From the NCBI GenBank assembly GCA_016185345.1, contig JACPNS010000003.1:334265-398264 (forward strand): 64,000 bases of DNA. The letters run 5' to 3'. This DNA is from Solirubrobacterales bacterium (lineage in GTDB: Bacteria; Actinomycetota; Thermoleophilia; Solirubrobacterales; JACPNS01). The notes under the pieces were generated by a model. It made no database searches, was not told where the DNA came from, and was given only the letters and a program-made list of their open reading frames with translations. The translations under genes and the position numbers were made by a program. Every line of letters starts with the position of its first letter. Positions within the stretch are counted from its first letter, which is position 1. This document shows positions 51,127-61,116 of this stretch, in pieces.

Positions 51127-54114
51127 TTGAATACTCGAATTCCATTCACCTCTGCGGCTGCGTATAGCCGCGAAGGAGAGAGCACAACGGGCCGCAAGAG
51201 CGCCCTGTCAATTTTGTGCGTTCTCGCCTTCGCGATCGCAGCCATGGTGATCGCACCGGCTGGAGCCAACGCCGCATTCGGCGTCAACGGCTTCACCTAC
51301 ACCAACTCAACGCTTCAGGCCAACGGCCACCCGAACACCACGGTGTCCTTCAACCGTTCAGGTAGCGAGAGTGAAGACCTCAAGGACATCCAGCTCGACC
51401 TTCCGAACGGCGTCTTCGCCAACCCCGAGGCCGCAACGACCAAGTGCACGATCGCTCAGTTCAACGCTGACACGTGTCCTTCGGTCTCCAAGGTCGGAAC
51501 AATGTCCACGACCGTCAAGGCCCTGAGCTTGCTCGACCTGACGATCCCCGGAACCATCAACGTGATCGCGCCGCAGCCCGGCCAGATTGCATCGCTCGGC
51601 CTGACACTGCGTCCGGCAAAGCTCTGCATCCTGTTCGTTTTCTGTGCGCAGCCCAACAAGATCTTCCTGAAGACGGGAATCACGATCAACACGTTCGATG
51701 ACTCGAATCTGCGTACTTACACGCCGGGCTCGCCGAAGTCGTCCGTGATTGGTATTCCGCTCATCTTCGTCACACCGACGATCACGGGTGACATCACGAT
51801 CAACCAGTTGAGCCTTTCGTTCCAGGCACGTGCCGGCACTTCAAGCACCGCTCCGTACTTCTTCCGTCAGGCAGGCGCTTGTGTCCCGGCTACTGCTTCT
51901 CTGAAGGCGATCTCGTACCAGGGCGCAGAAGCAACTGCTTCATCTACCTACACGCCGACCGGCTGCGCAAGTGTCCCGAGCACGCTCACCGCGTTCTCGT
52001 TCACCCCGTCGATCCAGACATACGCAGCGCCGAGCCCCGTCTCGTTCGTTCTCAACATTCCTGAGACCGACGCGACGATCCAGCACGCACTGCCGAAGGT
52101 CGTGGACAACGACTTCCCGGTCGGTTCGGGAATCAACCTCGAGGCGCTCGCCGGCGTCACTTCTTGCTCGGAAGCAAACCTCCGCGCCAAGACCTGCCCG
52201 GCAAGCTCGATCATCGGTAACGCAACCGCACTCTCCAAGTACATCCCTGAGGGCCTGACCGGTCCGGTGTACGCAACTGGAGACGTCGGAAACCAGGTGC
52301 CGATCGCAGTGTTCCTCAGCGGACCGCGTGAAAGCGCAGTCATCTTCCGTGGAACACTTGGCGTCCGTGGCGACACTGCTGCTGGAACCGGCCGTGCATA
52401 CGCACGATTCGACCGCATCCCGCAGCTCCCGTTCAGCAAGTTCACGCTGAACCTGACGAAGCCCGTCTACGTCAATCCGCCCACGTGCGGTGCGAAGACG
52501 ACCACTGCAACGATCGACCAGTTCTCTGGTCAGACGATCACGCGCACGAACTCGTACAACGAGACTGGCTGCCCGACCGCCCCGAACACGACGATCACTG
52601 CCGGCCCGCCGAGCACGACGACCGACGCGACGCCGACATTCACGTTCACCTCTGACATCGCCGGCAGCACCTTCCAGTGCAGCGTCGACGGTGGTGCCTA
52701 CCAGCTCTGCACCTCGCCGTTCACCGCGGCTTCGCAGACCAATGGTCCGCACAACTTCAAGGTGTACGCCGTGAACAACACTGTTCCGGACGCAACGCCC
52801 GCAAGCTACGACTACACAGTCAACGTTTCGAGCGCATTCACCATCACTCCGACAATCACTCCGAGCACGACGCAGGCAGGGGCAAACCCCAACCTCGCGA
52901 CGACCTTCAACCTGTCCGGAGGACAGCCGAAGACGCTCCAGTTCAAGTTGCCAGCCGGCTTCAATGCCAGCCTCGCAGCGGTCACCAACTGCCCGACATC
53001 AACCGCTCTCGCAGGTAACTGCACCAGCGCAAGCCTCGTCGGTACCAGCCAGCTGACCGTGGACACATTCTCGGGTTCACAGACCGGTGTTGGTGAGATC
53101 TACCTGACTGACGGCCCGACGGCCGCTGACGCCGGTGGCGTTGCAGTCAAGATCACTATGCCGTTCGGCACGTTCATCGCTCAGGCGGGTGCGTACCTCG
53201 TGAACAACGGTGCAAACCAGTACCTGGACATTCGTGACTTCCCGACCGAGATCAATGGAACGGCATTCACGATCACGCAGCTGAAAATGGACTTCAGCGG
53301 CGCCAATGGGTTCCTCACGAACCCGAGCCAGTGTGTTGCTGACTCGTTCAACAGCACCGGCACTGCATTCGACGGCAGCATCGCTGCAGTCCAGTCGGTC
53401 CCGTTCCAGGCGACCAACTGTGCAGCCCTGGCGTTCAACCCGACGGTCACTCAGACGTTCTCCAGCCCGGTCGCCGGCACGACATCCAACGTCGTCGCTG
53501 ACATCGACCTGCCTGCTGGCAACTCGTCGATCAAGAACATGACCGTCCTCGAGCCGCCGGTCTTCGGACCGAACTACCCGGCATTCGGCCGCGCTGCCGA
53601 CATGTGCCCGGGTTCGGCCGCAGGTTCGGGTATCGCGTTCAACCCGGCCAACTGCCCCGCGCAGTCCAAGGTCGGAGCAATGACCCTGAACACGCCGCTC
53701 CTGACAACACCGCTCGTCGGCGACGTGTACCTGATCAACAAGACGCCGCTCCCGTGGTTCGGTGTCAAGTTCGACCAGCCCGGTATCTCGGTCCGCCTCA
53801 CCGGCGTCACCGACCTGCCGCAGGTCGACCCGACCTGCAACCAGGCAACGGACCCGAACGGGTTCTGCCAGTCGCAGATCTCGGTTCGCTTCAACGCCGT
53901 TCCTGACGTGCCGATCACGCACGTCAAGTTCGCGCTGAACGGCGGACCGCGTACGCGCCCCGCTCCGCTCGCACCGCTTGAGGGTGAACTCCTTCAGGTA
54001 TCCGAGCCCGGCGACACGACGTGCCAGGCATCGTCACCGGCCAAGTCGATCATCGACTCATACTCCGGTCTGACGGTCAACCGCACGCAGAACCGGGCAA
54101 TCACAGGCTGCTAG
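51127..54114 (+). CDS. Giant secreted modular protein with one Ig-like domain (third member)
   Basis: A 995-aa exported protein. The signal peptide ends near SAGANA-type AGANAAF. The N-half (to about residue 485) has NTTVSFNRSG, LPNGVFANPEAATTKC, CPSVSKVGT and CPASSIIGN. One Ig-like domain follows at about 486-568 (STFQCSVDGGAYQLC). The C-half has TTQAGANPNLATTFN, LPAGFNASLAAVT, CPAQSKVGAMTLNTPLL and VYLINKTPLPWFGV. The start is TTG 51127 with GGGGGGAG five nt before; earlier in-frame GTG/ATG codons sit too close to the promoter or lack a ribosome site. Unlike the first two members it has no Lys-rich tail and ends RAITGC. Function unknown. Confidence 0.8.
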   Translation: MNTRIPFTSAAAYSREGESTTGRKSALSILCVLAFAIAAMVIAPAGANAAFGVNGFTYTNSTLQANGHPNTTVSFNRSGSESEDLKDIQLDLPNGVFANPEAATTKCTIAQFNADTCPSVSKVGTMSTTVKALSLLDLTIPGTINVIAPQPGQIASLGLTLRPAKLCILFVFCAQPNKIFLKTGITINTFDDSNLRTYTPGSPKSSVIGIPLIFVTPTITGDITINQLSLSFQARAGTSSTAPYFFRQAGACVPATASLKAISYQGAEATASSTYTPTGCASVPSTLTAFSFTPSIQTYAAPSPVSFVLNIPETDATIQHALPKVVDNDFPVGSGINLEALAGVTSCSEANLRAKTCPASSIIGNATALSKYIPEGLTGPVYATGDVGNQVPIAVFLSGPRESAVIFRGTLGVRGDTAAGTGRAYARFDRIPQLPFSKFTLNLTKPVYVNPPTCGAKTTTATIDQFSGQTITRTNSYNETGCPTAPNTTITAGPPSTTTDATPTFTFTSDIAGSTFQCSVDGGAYQLCTSPFTAASQTNGPHNFKVYAVNNTVPDATPASYDYTVNVSSAFTITPTITPSTTQAGANPNLATTFNLSGGQPKTLQFKLPAGFNASLAAVTNCPTSTALAGNCTSASLVGTSQLTVDTFSGSQTGVGEIYLTDGPTAADAGGVAVKITMPFGTFIAQAGAYLVNNGANQYLDIRDFPTEINGTAFTITQLKMDFSGANGFLTNPSQCVADSFNSTGTAFDGSIAAVQSVPFQATNCAALAFNPTVTQTFSSPVAGTTSNVVADIDLPAGNSSIKNMTVLEPPVFGPNYPAFGRAADMCPGSAAGSGIAFNPANCPAQSKVGAMTLNTPLLTTPLVGDVYLINKTPLPWFGVKFDQPGISVRLTGVTDLPQVDPTCNQATDPNGFCQSQISVRFNAVPDVPITHVKFALNGGPRTRPAPLAPLEGELLQVSEPGDTTCQASSPAKSIIDSYSGLTVNRTQNRAITGC

Positions 54115-54131
54115 CACAACTGCGGAACCAT

Positions 54132-54163
54132 CCCCGGCCCGAGATTTTCGGGCGGGGGCTTTC
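54132..54163 (+). terminator. Terminator after third giant secreted-protein gene
   Basis: CCCCGGCCCGA pairs with TCGGGCGGGG around an ATTTT-type loop and is followed by GGCTTTCC. It lies 17 bp after the stop. Confidence 0.7.
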
Positions 54164-54309
54164 CCGCGTTTGCGGAGCGCCGGTTTTTCAGGCGACAGAG
54201 TTTTTCCAGTTGTCCCAGTTTTTTCAGATCGTCCACTAAGCAACACAAAGCGAATCCAACGCATCCAGAACGCCACAATGGCGAGCTCAAAGGGGGAGTA
54301 CAGAAGTCG

Positions 54310-57300
54310 ATGAATGGATCAGTAACAGTCAACCGTGCAACGCACGACAAGACACGTAGTAAGGGAAGCGCCTTTGCCATTGCGGCATTCGCAACCCTTC
54401 TCTGTCTGGCCGTAATTGCGCTGAATGCCGCCTCTGCTCAGGCCGCGTTCAATGTCACGGACTTTCAGATGGACCCGGTTACGCCGGCATCCACGAGCTC
54501 ACCGCTGCAGGCCGGCGGACACCCGAGCGTCAATTACCGGCTGAACCCGGATGCGACGCTCGCGGACAACTCAAACGGTGATGACATGAAGAAGGTCACT
54601 TATGAGTTCCCGGCAGGCGCACTCGCGAACCCGGAAGTTGCAGCACCTAAGTGCAACGCAACCCAGTTCTCGACTGACAAATGCCCGTCAACCAGCTACG
54701 TCGGTTCGATGTCGATCAAGCTCCGTATCAAGAGCTTGAACGGCCTCACTATCACTGCACCGGGCTCGGTCTACATCCTCGATCCTCCAACACCCGGTTC
54801 GGCCGTAACCGTCGGATTCATTGTCCGTCCTCCCGGCTACCGGCTGATCTTCCTCAAGACGGAAGTGACTGGAGTCGTCTCGGTCCGCACCGGACTTGAC
54901 GCCGACTACGGACTCACGCTCAACGTCGACAACATTCCGCGCACCCTGACCACGACCTGGGGTTCAAGCCTCGCGGCGACCATCGCGGACATCACGGTCA
55001 TCTTGAACAACAAGACCAAGACCGATAAGTCTGGTCCTTTCTTCACCTACATGCCCACGCGTTGCACCAACGCCAAGACCAAGGCGACGATCGTTTCATA
55101 CGCCGGCGTGACTATCAACAAGGAAGACAACTGGACACCTACTGGATGCACAGGCGCTTCAGGAGTTCAGTTCGACCCGACAGCAAATGTGGTACCGAGC
55201 ACGACCGTGGCGAACGCCCCGGCCCAGTGGACGGCAAACTTCACGATCCCGACCGCTGCTCAGAACATCCAGCAGTCGCACATCAAAGGCATCACTGTGG
55301 ACCTGCCGCCTGCGACGCAGCTGAACGGCCAGGCCATTTCGGACCTGCCGGCAGTCTGCTCGGAAGCTCAGATCAACGCAGACGCGTGTCTGGCAAACAC
55401 GAAGATCGGAATCGTTTCCGCGGACGTCCCCTTCCTGCCGCCGAACGCGGCATGCAACACGTTCAACGGAAACACCACCGGCCGCCCGAACATGTGCGGC
55501 GACGTCTACGTGCTTTCCAAGGTCAACGGAATTACATTCGGTTACCTAGTCCGTGGACCGAACGGCGTCAAGGCGCAGGTTCGTGGCTGGGTCCGCCCAG
55601 TCGACGTCAACACCGACGGTCAGTCCGACTTCATCCGTGCGTACTCCGAGAACATGCCGCAGGCTCCATACAGCCCGGCAATGATCAAGTTCACGAACCC
55701 GCTCGTACTCAACCCTGAGACCTGCGGTCCGCAGACGATCACGACCAAGTTCGACGGCTGGAATGGTTCTTCGAAGACCGTCACCAACAGCTACACCACC
55801 ACTGACTGTGGTCCGACCATTCCGGACACGACGATCACTGGTGGACCTAACGGCCCGACCAACGACAACACCCCGACGTTCACGTTCACGGCCAGCCCGG
55901 CCACAGGCGCGACCTTCGAGGCACGTCTGAATGGTGGAGCATGGACCACGGTCACCTCGCCGTACACGCTCTCGACTCTCGCCGACGACAGCAGCTACAC
56001 GCTGGAAGTCCGCGCTTGCTCGACCAGCGGATGCGACGCATCGGCTGCAACGCGCAGCTTCAGCGTTGACACGGTTGCTCCGGCACTCGCCATCACGGCG
56101 CCTGCCGCTGGGGCCTTGCTGAACTCGACCGCCGTGAGCATCACGTTCACCAACGAGTCCGGCGCTGGCGTCACCTGCGCAATTGACGGTGGAGCCGCCT
56201 CGGCCTGCTCGTCACCGCGCGTCTACACCGGCCTGGCCCAGGGAGCACACACCGTCACGGTTGTCGCTACCGACGCTGCCGGCAACACCACCACTCAGTC
56301 ACGCAGCTTCTCCGTTGACTCAGTCGCTCCGACTGTCACGGGTAGCTTCGTTCCGAGTGGGACTGGCGCGACCGGCACGTTCTCCTTCAATGAGACCGTC
56401 ACCGGCGTCACCTGCAAGCTGAACACAGAGGCCTCGGCCTCGCCGTGCTCGTCGCCGAAGTCCTACTCCGGACTGGCCAATGGCAACTACACGGTCACCG
56501 TGAGCGGTACTGACGCAGCTGGCAATGTCGGCACTGGCGTGTTCGCGTTCACGATCTCCGTGGACACGACGCCTCCGGACACAACGATTACGTCGGGCCC
56601 GAGCGGTCTGACCGCATTGACGAGCGCGAGCTTCGCGTTCACGTCCAACGAGGCCGGCGGCACATTCCGCTGCAGCCTTGACGGCGCGCCTGAGACGGTT
56701 TGTACGTCTCCGGTCAGCTACACAGGTCTCGCACAGGGTGCACACACCGTTTCGGTGCGTGCAGTTGACGCGGCCACCAACCAGGACCCGACACCGGCCA
56801 CGCGTTCGTGGACCGTTGACACGGTTCCGCCGTCATTGGCGATCACCAGCCCGGCCGAGGGATTCACGTTCCCGACCTCAGCTGTCTCGATCTCATTCAC
56901 GGCTGAAGCTGGTTCGACCACTACGTGTCAGCTGAACACCGAGGCAACGGCCTCGTCATGCACCTCGCCGAGGACGTACAGCCTCGCGAATGGCGCCTAC
57001 ACGGTGACCGTCCGCGCGACTGACGCTGCTGGCAACGTTGCGACCGCCCCGCGCGGCTTCAACGTCGGAGCTGACGTCACGCCTCCGGACACCACGATCA
57101 CCAGTGGCCCGAACGGCCCGGTCAACACGACGAGCGCGAGCTTCGCGTTCACTTCGTCTGAAGCCGGATCCACGTTCACCTGCAAGCTCGACGCTGCTGC
57201 TGCAGTCGCCTGCACCTCGCCGGTGAGCTACAGCGGTCTGTCGCAGGGCGCACACACCGTGACTGTCACCGCGACTGACGCGGCCGGCAACACAGACCCG

Positions 57301-60300
57301 TCACCGGCAACACGTAGCTGGACGATCGACACGTCACCGCCGAGTGCCCCGACGCTGAACGGCCCATCGGGCACGGTCTCGTCGACCAGCGCATCGATCA
57401 CAGTCTCCGGCACAGAAGCTGGAGCGTCTCTGCAGGGAAGCCTGGACGGCGGCTTATTCGCCACCGTCGCATCCCCGATCGCGTTGAGCGGTCTAGGAGA
57501 GGGTTCGCACACCTACTGCGTGCGCCAGACCGACACAGCTGGAAACGTGGGAGCGCCCGCCTGCGTCACGTGGACCGTCGACACGGTGGCCCCCGCGGCA
57601 CCGACGCTCGCCGGCCCGACAGGCACGGTCTCGGTCAACACGGCCACAATCACGATCACCGCAGCAGAAGCTGGCGGAACGCTCCAGGGAAGCCTGGACG
57701 GCGCAGCATTCGCCACGGTGACCAGCCCGGTCAACCTGACCGGCCTGAGCAACGGCAGCCACACCTACAGCGCACGTCAAGTTGACGCCGCTGGAAACCT
57801 GGGTGCAGTCGCTTCGATCACCTGGACCGTGAACACCTCGGTCCCGGCAACGCCGACGATCAACACTGGCCCAACAGGCTCGGTCAACTCGACGAGCGCG
57901 TCCTTCACGTTCAGCACCGCTGAATCGGGAATGACGTTCGAGTGCAGCCTCGATGGCGCCGCGTACACCGCGTGCACCAGCCCGCAGGCATACAGCTCGC
58001 TGGCCAACGGTTCACACACGTTCAACGTCCGCGCCAAGAACGGCGTCGGCACGACCGGTGGATCGGCAACCCGTACATGGACAGTCGACACGGTGGCTCC
58101 GAACGCACCGACCGTCTCGCGCACCGCGCCGACGGCCAACCCGACCAACTCAACAAGCCAGACCATCGGAATCACTCCGGCCGAGGCCGGCGGAACCCTC
58201 CAGGGAAGCCTGGACGGAGCCGCTTACGCCACGGTGAGCAGCCCGGTCAACCTGACCGGGCTGACCAGCGGCAGCCACACGTACAACGTCCGCCAGCTTG
58301 ACGCTGCGGGCAACATCGGCGCGGTTGGTTCTGTGACCTGGACCGTTGACCTGGTGGCGCCGCTCGCACCGACGGTCTCCGGCCCGACAGGAACCGTCGC
58401 GGTCAACACGGCCACGATCACGATCACCCCGGCAGAAGCTGGCGGCACGCTCCAGGGAAGCCTGGACGGCGCAGCATTCGCCACGGTGACCAGCCCGGTC
58501 AACCTGACCGGCCTTGGCAACGGCAGCCACACATACAGCGCACGTCAGGTTGACGCCGCTGGAAACCTGGGTGCAGTTGCTTCGATCACCTGGACCGTGA
58601 ACAGTTCGGTCCCGGCAACGCCGACGATCAACTCTGGTCCGACAGGCTCGGTCTCCTCGACGAGCGCGTCCTTCACGTTCAGCACCGCTGAATCTGGAAT
58701 GACGTTCGAGTGCAGCCTCGATGGCGCCGCGTACACCGCGTGCACCAGCCCGCAGGCATACAGCTCGCTGGCTCAGGGATCGCACACATTCGCCGTCCGC
58801 GCCAAGAATGCCGCGAACACGACTGGTGGATCGGCCACCCGCACGTGGACCGTTGACACGGTTATCCCGGCCGCTCCGACGCTCTCGGGCGTCACGGGCA
58901 CGGTCGCTACGACCAACGCAACGATCACGATCACCCCAGCCGAGGCTGGCGGAACCCTTCAGGGAAGCCTGGACGGAGCCGCTTACGCCACGGTGACCAG
59001 CCCGGTCAACCTGACCGGTCTGAGCCAGGGAAGCCACACGTACTCCGCGCGTCAGGTTGACGCAGCGGGCAACGTTGGCTCGGTCGGCACGATCACGTGG
59101 ACCGCCGACACGGTGGCCCCGCTGGCACCGACCGTCTCGCGCACCGCGCCGACGGCAACACCGACCAACTCCACGACACAGACCATCTCGATCACTGGCG
59201 CTGAAGCTGGCAGCACGTTCCAGGGCAGCCTGGATGGCGCGGCATACGCAACGGTGACCAGCCCGGTCAACCTCACTGGCGTGACCAACGGCACGCACAC
59301 CTACAGCGCCCGTCAGATTGACTCTGCTGGCAATGTTGGTGCAGTTGCCTCGGTCACATGGACGGTCGACACCGTCGCGCCTCTCGCTCCGTCGGTCACC
59401 GGCCCGTCCGGTACCAGCGCATCGCAGAACGCGACGATTACGATCACTCCGGCTGAGGCCGGCGGAACCCTCCAGGGAAGCCTGGACGGAGCCGCTTACG
59501 CCACGGTGACCAGCCCGGTCAACCTGACTGGTCTGAGCAACGGCAGCCACACCTACAGCGCCCGCCAGGTTGATGGCGTCGGCAACGTCGGTGCGGTTGG
59601 ATCGCTGACCTGGACCGTTGACACCTCAGCGTTCACCGCTGCGATTGCAACCGGTCCGAGCGGCACCGTCGCCAGTCAGAGCGCCACGTTCACCTACACG
59701 TCAACGCTCGCGGGCAGCACCTTCCAGTGCAGCCTCGACGGCGCGGCGTTTGCTTCCTGCCCGACCGGCGGCCAGAGCTACACCGCTCTTGCCCAGGGTT
59801 CACACACCTTCCAGGTGCGTGCGATCAACGGTGCGCAGACAAGCACGGTGGCCAGCCGCACATGGACCGTTGACACTGTCGGCCCGGTGGTTTCGATCAC
59901 CTCGCCGGCTGCAGCGTCCACGACTGGTCCGAACGCAACGCTCTCGTTCACCGCGACCGACGGCACCTCGCCGGTCACGGCAACCTGCCAGCTCGACGGC
60001 AACGCACCTGCTGCATGCAGCAGTGGCGTCAACGTCAGCTACACAGGCCTGAGCAACGGCAGCCACACAATTACGGTCACCGCGACCGACGGCGTCTCCA
60101 ACAACACGGTCGCAACGCGCACGTGGACTGTGGATGCAGCCGGTCCGGCAGCTCCGACGCTCGCACGCACAGTGCCGAGCGCCAACCCGAGCAACTCGAC
60201 CAGCCAGACCATCACGATCACCCCGGCAGAAGCTGGCGGCACGATCGAGGGAAGCCTCGACGGCGCGGCATACGCCCCGGCAACCAGCCCGGTCAACCTG

Positions 60301-61116
60301 ACCGGTCTGAGCCAGGGAGGCCACACCTACACCGCCCGCCAGATTGATGGCTTCGGCAACGTCGGTGCGGTTGGAACGGTGACATGGACGGTTGACTCGA
60401 TCGCTCCGAACGCACCGACGGTCGCACGTACGGCGCCGACGGCGGACCCGAGTAACTCGACCAGCCAGACGATCACGGTCACTCCCGCCGAGGCCGGCGG
60501 AACCCTCCAGGGAAGCCTGGACGGAGCCGCTTACGCCACGGTGACCAGCCCGGTCAACCTGACCGGCCTGAGCCAGGGAAGCCACACCTACAACGCCCGT
60601 CAGGTTGATGCCGCGGGCAACGTCGGTGCGGTTGGGACTGTGACCTGGACCGTTGACTCGGTGGCCCCGCTGGCACCGACCTGCGGCACCACACCGTCTG
60701 GTCCGATCGTCGCCTCGACATCGATCACGATCAACTGCACGCCTGCCGAAGCTGGCGGACAGATGCAGGGATCGCTCGATGGAGCTGCGTTTGCCAACGT
60801 GACCTTCCCGGTCTCGCTGAGCAGCCTCAGCCAGGGATCGCACACCTACAGCGCACGTCAGCTTGATGCTGCCGGCAACGTGGGTGCGGTCGCAACGGTG
60901 ACCTGGACAGTCGACACGGTGGCCCCGCTGGCACCGACCGTCACGCGCACCGCGCCGACGGCTTCGCCGACCAACTCCACAACACAGACCATCGGAATCA
61001 CTCCGGCCGAGGCCGGCGGAACCCTCCAGGGAAGCCTGGACGGAGCCGCTTACGCCACGGTGACCAGCCCGGTCAACCTGACTGGGTGCGGTTGGTTCTG
61101 TGACTTGGACGGTTGA
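54310..61116 (+). CDS. Giant Ig-like repeat surface protein (fourth member), interrupted by a frame break near 61085
   Basis: A 2268-codon frame. A signal peptide ends near AQAAF (residue 47). The N-half (to about 495) is homologous to that of the 51127 gene (CPSTSYVGS; LNPETCGPQTI). At least 21 Ig-like domains of about 75-85 aa follow, each closing with TWTVDT-type strands. Most belong to a Cys-free type (GGTLQGSLDGAAYATV, SPVNLTGLS, HTYSARQVDAAGN); others carry a Cys pair (MTFECSLDGAAYTAC). The frame ends abnormally in NLTGCGWFCDLDG, and coding continues in the +1 frame to the window end. AAGGGGGAG precedes the ATG. Probably a very long wall-associated adhesin stalk. Confidence 0.8.
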   Translation: MNGSVTVNRATHDKTRSKGSAFAIAAFATLLCLAVIALNAASAQAAFNVTDFQMDPVTPASTSSPLQAGGHPSVNYRLNPDATLADNSNGDDMKKVTYEFPAGALANPEVAAPKCNATQFSTDKCPSTSYVGSMSIKLRIKSLNGLTITAPGSVYILDPPTPGSAVTVGFIVRPPGYRLIFLKTEVTGVVSVRTGLDADYGLTLNVDNIPRTLTTTWGSSLAATIADITVILNNKTKTDKSGPFFTYMPTRCTNAKTKATIVSYAGVTINKEDNWTPTGCTGASGVQFDPTANVVPSTTVANAPAQWTANFTIPTAAQNIQQSHIKGITVDLPPATQLNGQAISDLPAVCSEAQINADACLANTKIGIVSADVPFLPPNAACNTFNGNTTGRPNMCGDVYVLSKVNGITFGYLVRGPNGVKAQVRGWVRPVDVNTDGQSDFIRAYSENMPQAPYSPAMIKFTNPLVLNPETCGPQTITTKFDGWNGSSKTVTNSYTTTDCGPTIPDTTITGGPNGPTNDNTPTFTFTASPATGATFEARLNGGAWTTVTSPYTLSTLADDSSYTLEVRACSTSGCDASAATRSFSVDTVAPALAITAPAAGALLNSTAVSITFTNESGAGVTCAIDGGAASACSSPRVYTGLAQGAHTVTVVATDAAGNTTTQSRSFSVDSVAPTVTGSFVPSGTGATGTFSFNETVTGVTCKLNTEASASPCSSPKSYSGLANGNYTVTVSGTDAAGNVGTGVFAFTISVDTTPPDTTITSGPSGLTALTSASFAFTSNEAGGTFRCSLDGAPETVCTSPVSYTGLAQGAHTVSVRAVDAATNQDPTPATRSWTVDTVPPSLAITSPAEGFTFPTSAVSISFTAEAGSTTTCQLNTEATASSCTSPRTYSLANGAYTVTVRATDAAGNVATAPRGFNVGADVTPPDTTITSGPNGPVNTTSASFAFTSSEAGSTFTCKLDAAAAVACTSPVSYSGLSQGAHTVTVTATDAAGNTDPSPATRSWTIDTSPPSAPTLNGPSGTVSSTSASITVSGTEAGASLQGSLDGGLFATVASPIALSGLGEGSHTYCVRQTDTAGNVGAPACVTWTVDTVAPAAPTLAGPTGTVSVNTATITITAAEAGGTLQGSLDGAAFATVTSPVNLTGLSNGSHTYSARQVDAAGNLGAVASITWTVNTSVPATPTINTGPTGSVNSTSASFTFSTAESGMTFECSLDGAAYTACTSPQAYSSLANGSHTFNVRAKNGVGTTGGSATRTWTVDTVAPNAPTVSRTAPTANPTNSTSQTIGITPAEAGGTLQGSLDGAAYATVSSPVNLTGLTSGSHTYNVRQLDAAGNIGAVGSVTWTVDLVAPLAPTVSGPTGTVAVNTATITITPAEAGGTLQGSLDGAAFATVTSPVNLTGLGNGSHTYSARQVDAAGNLGAVASITWTVNSSVPATPTINSGPTGSVSSTSASFTFSTAESGMTFECSLDGAAYTACTSPQAYSSLAQGSHTFAVRAKNAANTTGGSATRTWTVDTVIPAAPTLSGVTGTVATTNATITITPAEAGGTLQGSLDGAAYATVTSPVNLTGLSQGSHTYSARQVDAAGNVGSVGTITWTADTVAPLAPTVSRTAPTATPTNSTTQTISITGAEAGSTFQGSLDGAAYATVTSPVNLTGVTNGTHTYSARQIDSAGNVGAVASVTWTVDTVAPLAPSVTGPSGTSASQNATITITPAEAGGTLQGSLDGAAYATVTSPVNLTGLSNGSHTYSARQVDGVGNVGAVGSLTWTVDTSAFTAAIATGPSGTVASQSATFTYTSTLAGSTFQCSLDGAAFASCPTGGQSYTALAQGSHTFQVRAINGAQTSTVASRTWTVDTVGPVVSITSPAAASTTGPNATLSFTATDGTSPVTATCQLDGNAPAACSSGVNVSYTGLSNGSHTITVTATDGVSNNTVATRTWTVDAAGPAAPTLARTVPSANPSNSTSQTITITPAEAGGTIEGSLDGAAYAPATSPVNLTGLSQGGHTYTARQIDGFGNVGAVGTVTWTVDSIAPNAPTVARTAPTADPSNSTSQTITVTPAEAGGTLQGSLDGAAYATVTSPVNLTGLSQGSHTYNARQVDAAGNVGAVGTVTWTVDSVAPLAPTCGTTPSGPIVASTSITINCTPAEAGGQMQGSLDGAAFANVTFPVSLSSLSQGSHTYSARQLDAAGNVGAVATVTWTVDTVAPLAPTVTRTAPTASPTNSTTQTIGITPAEAGGTLQGSLDGAAYATVTSPVNLTGCGWFCDLDG
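57590..59125 (+). repeat. 768-bp tandem duplication of three Ig-like domains
   Basis: Equivalent positions repeat exactly 768 bp apart: GGTCAACACG at 57633 and 58401, and AGCACCGCTG at 57913 and 58681. Each unit encodes three Ig-like domains, the middle one with a Cys pair. A partial third copy is seen from about 61132 to 61620. Long stretches are identical in DNA, showing recent expansion. Confidence 0.85.
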
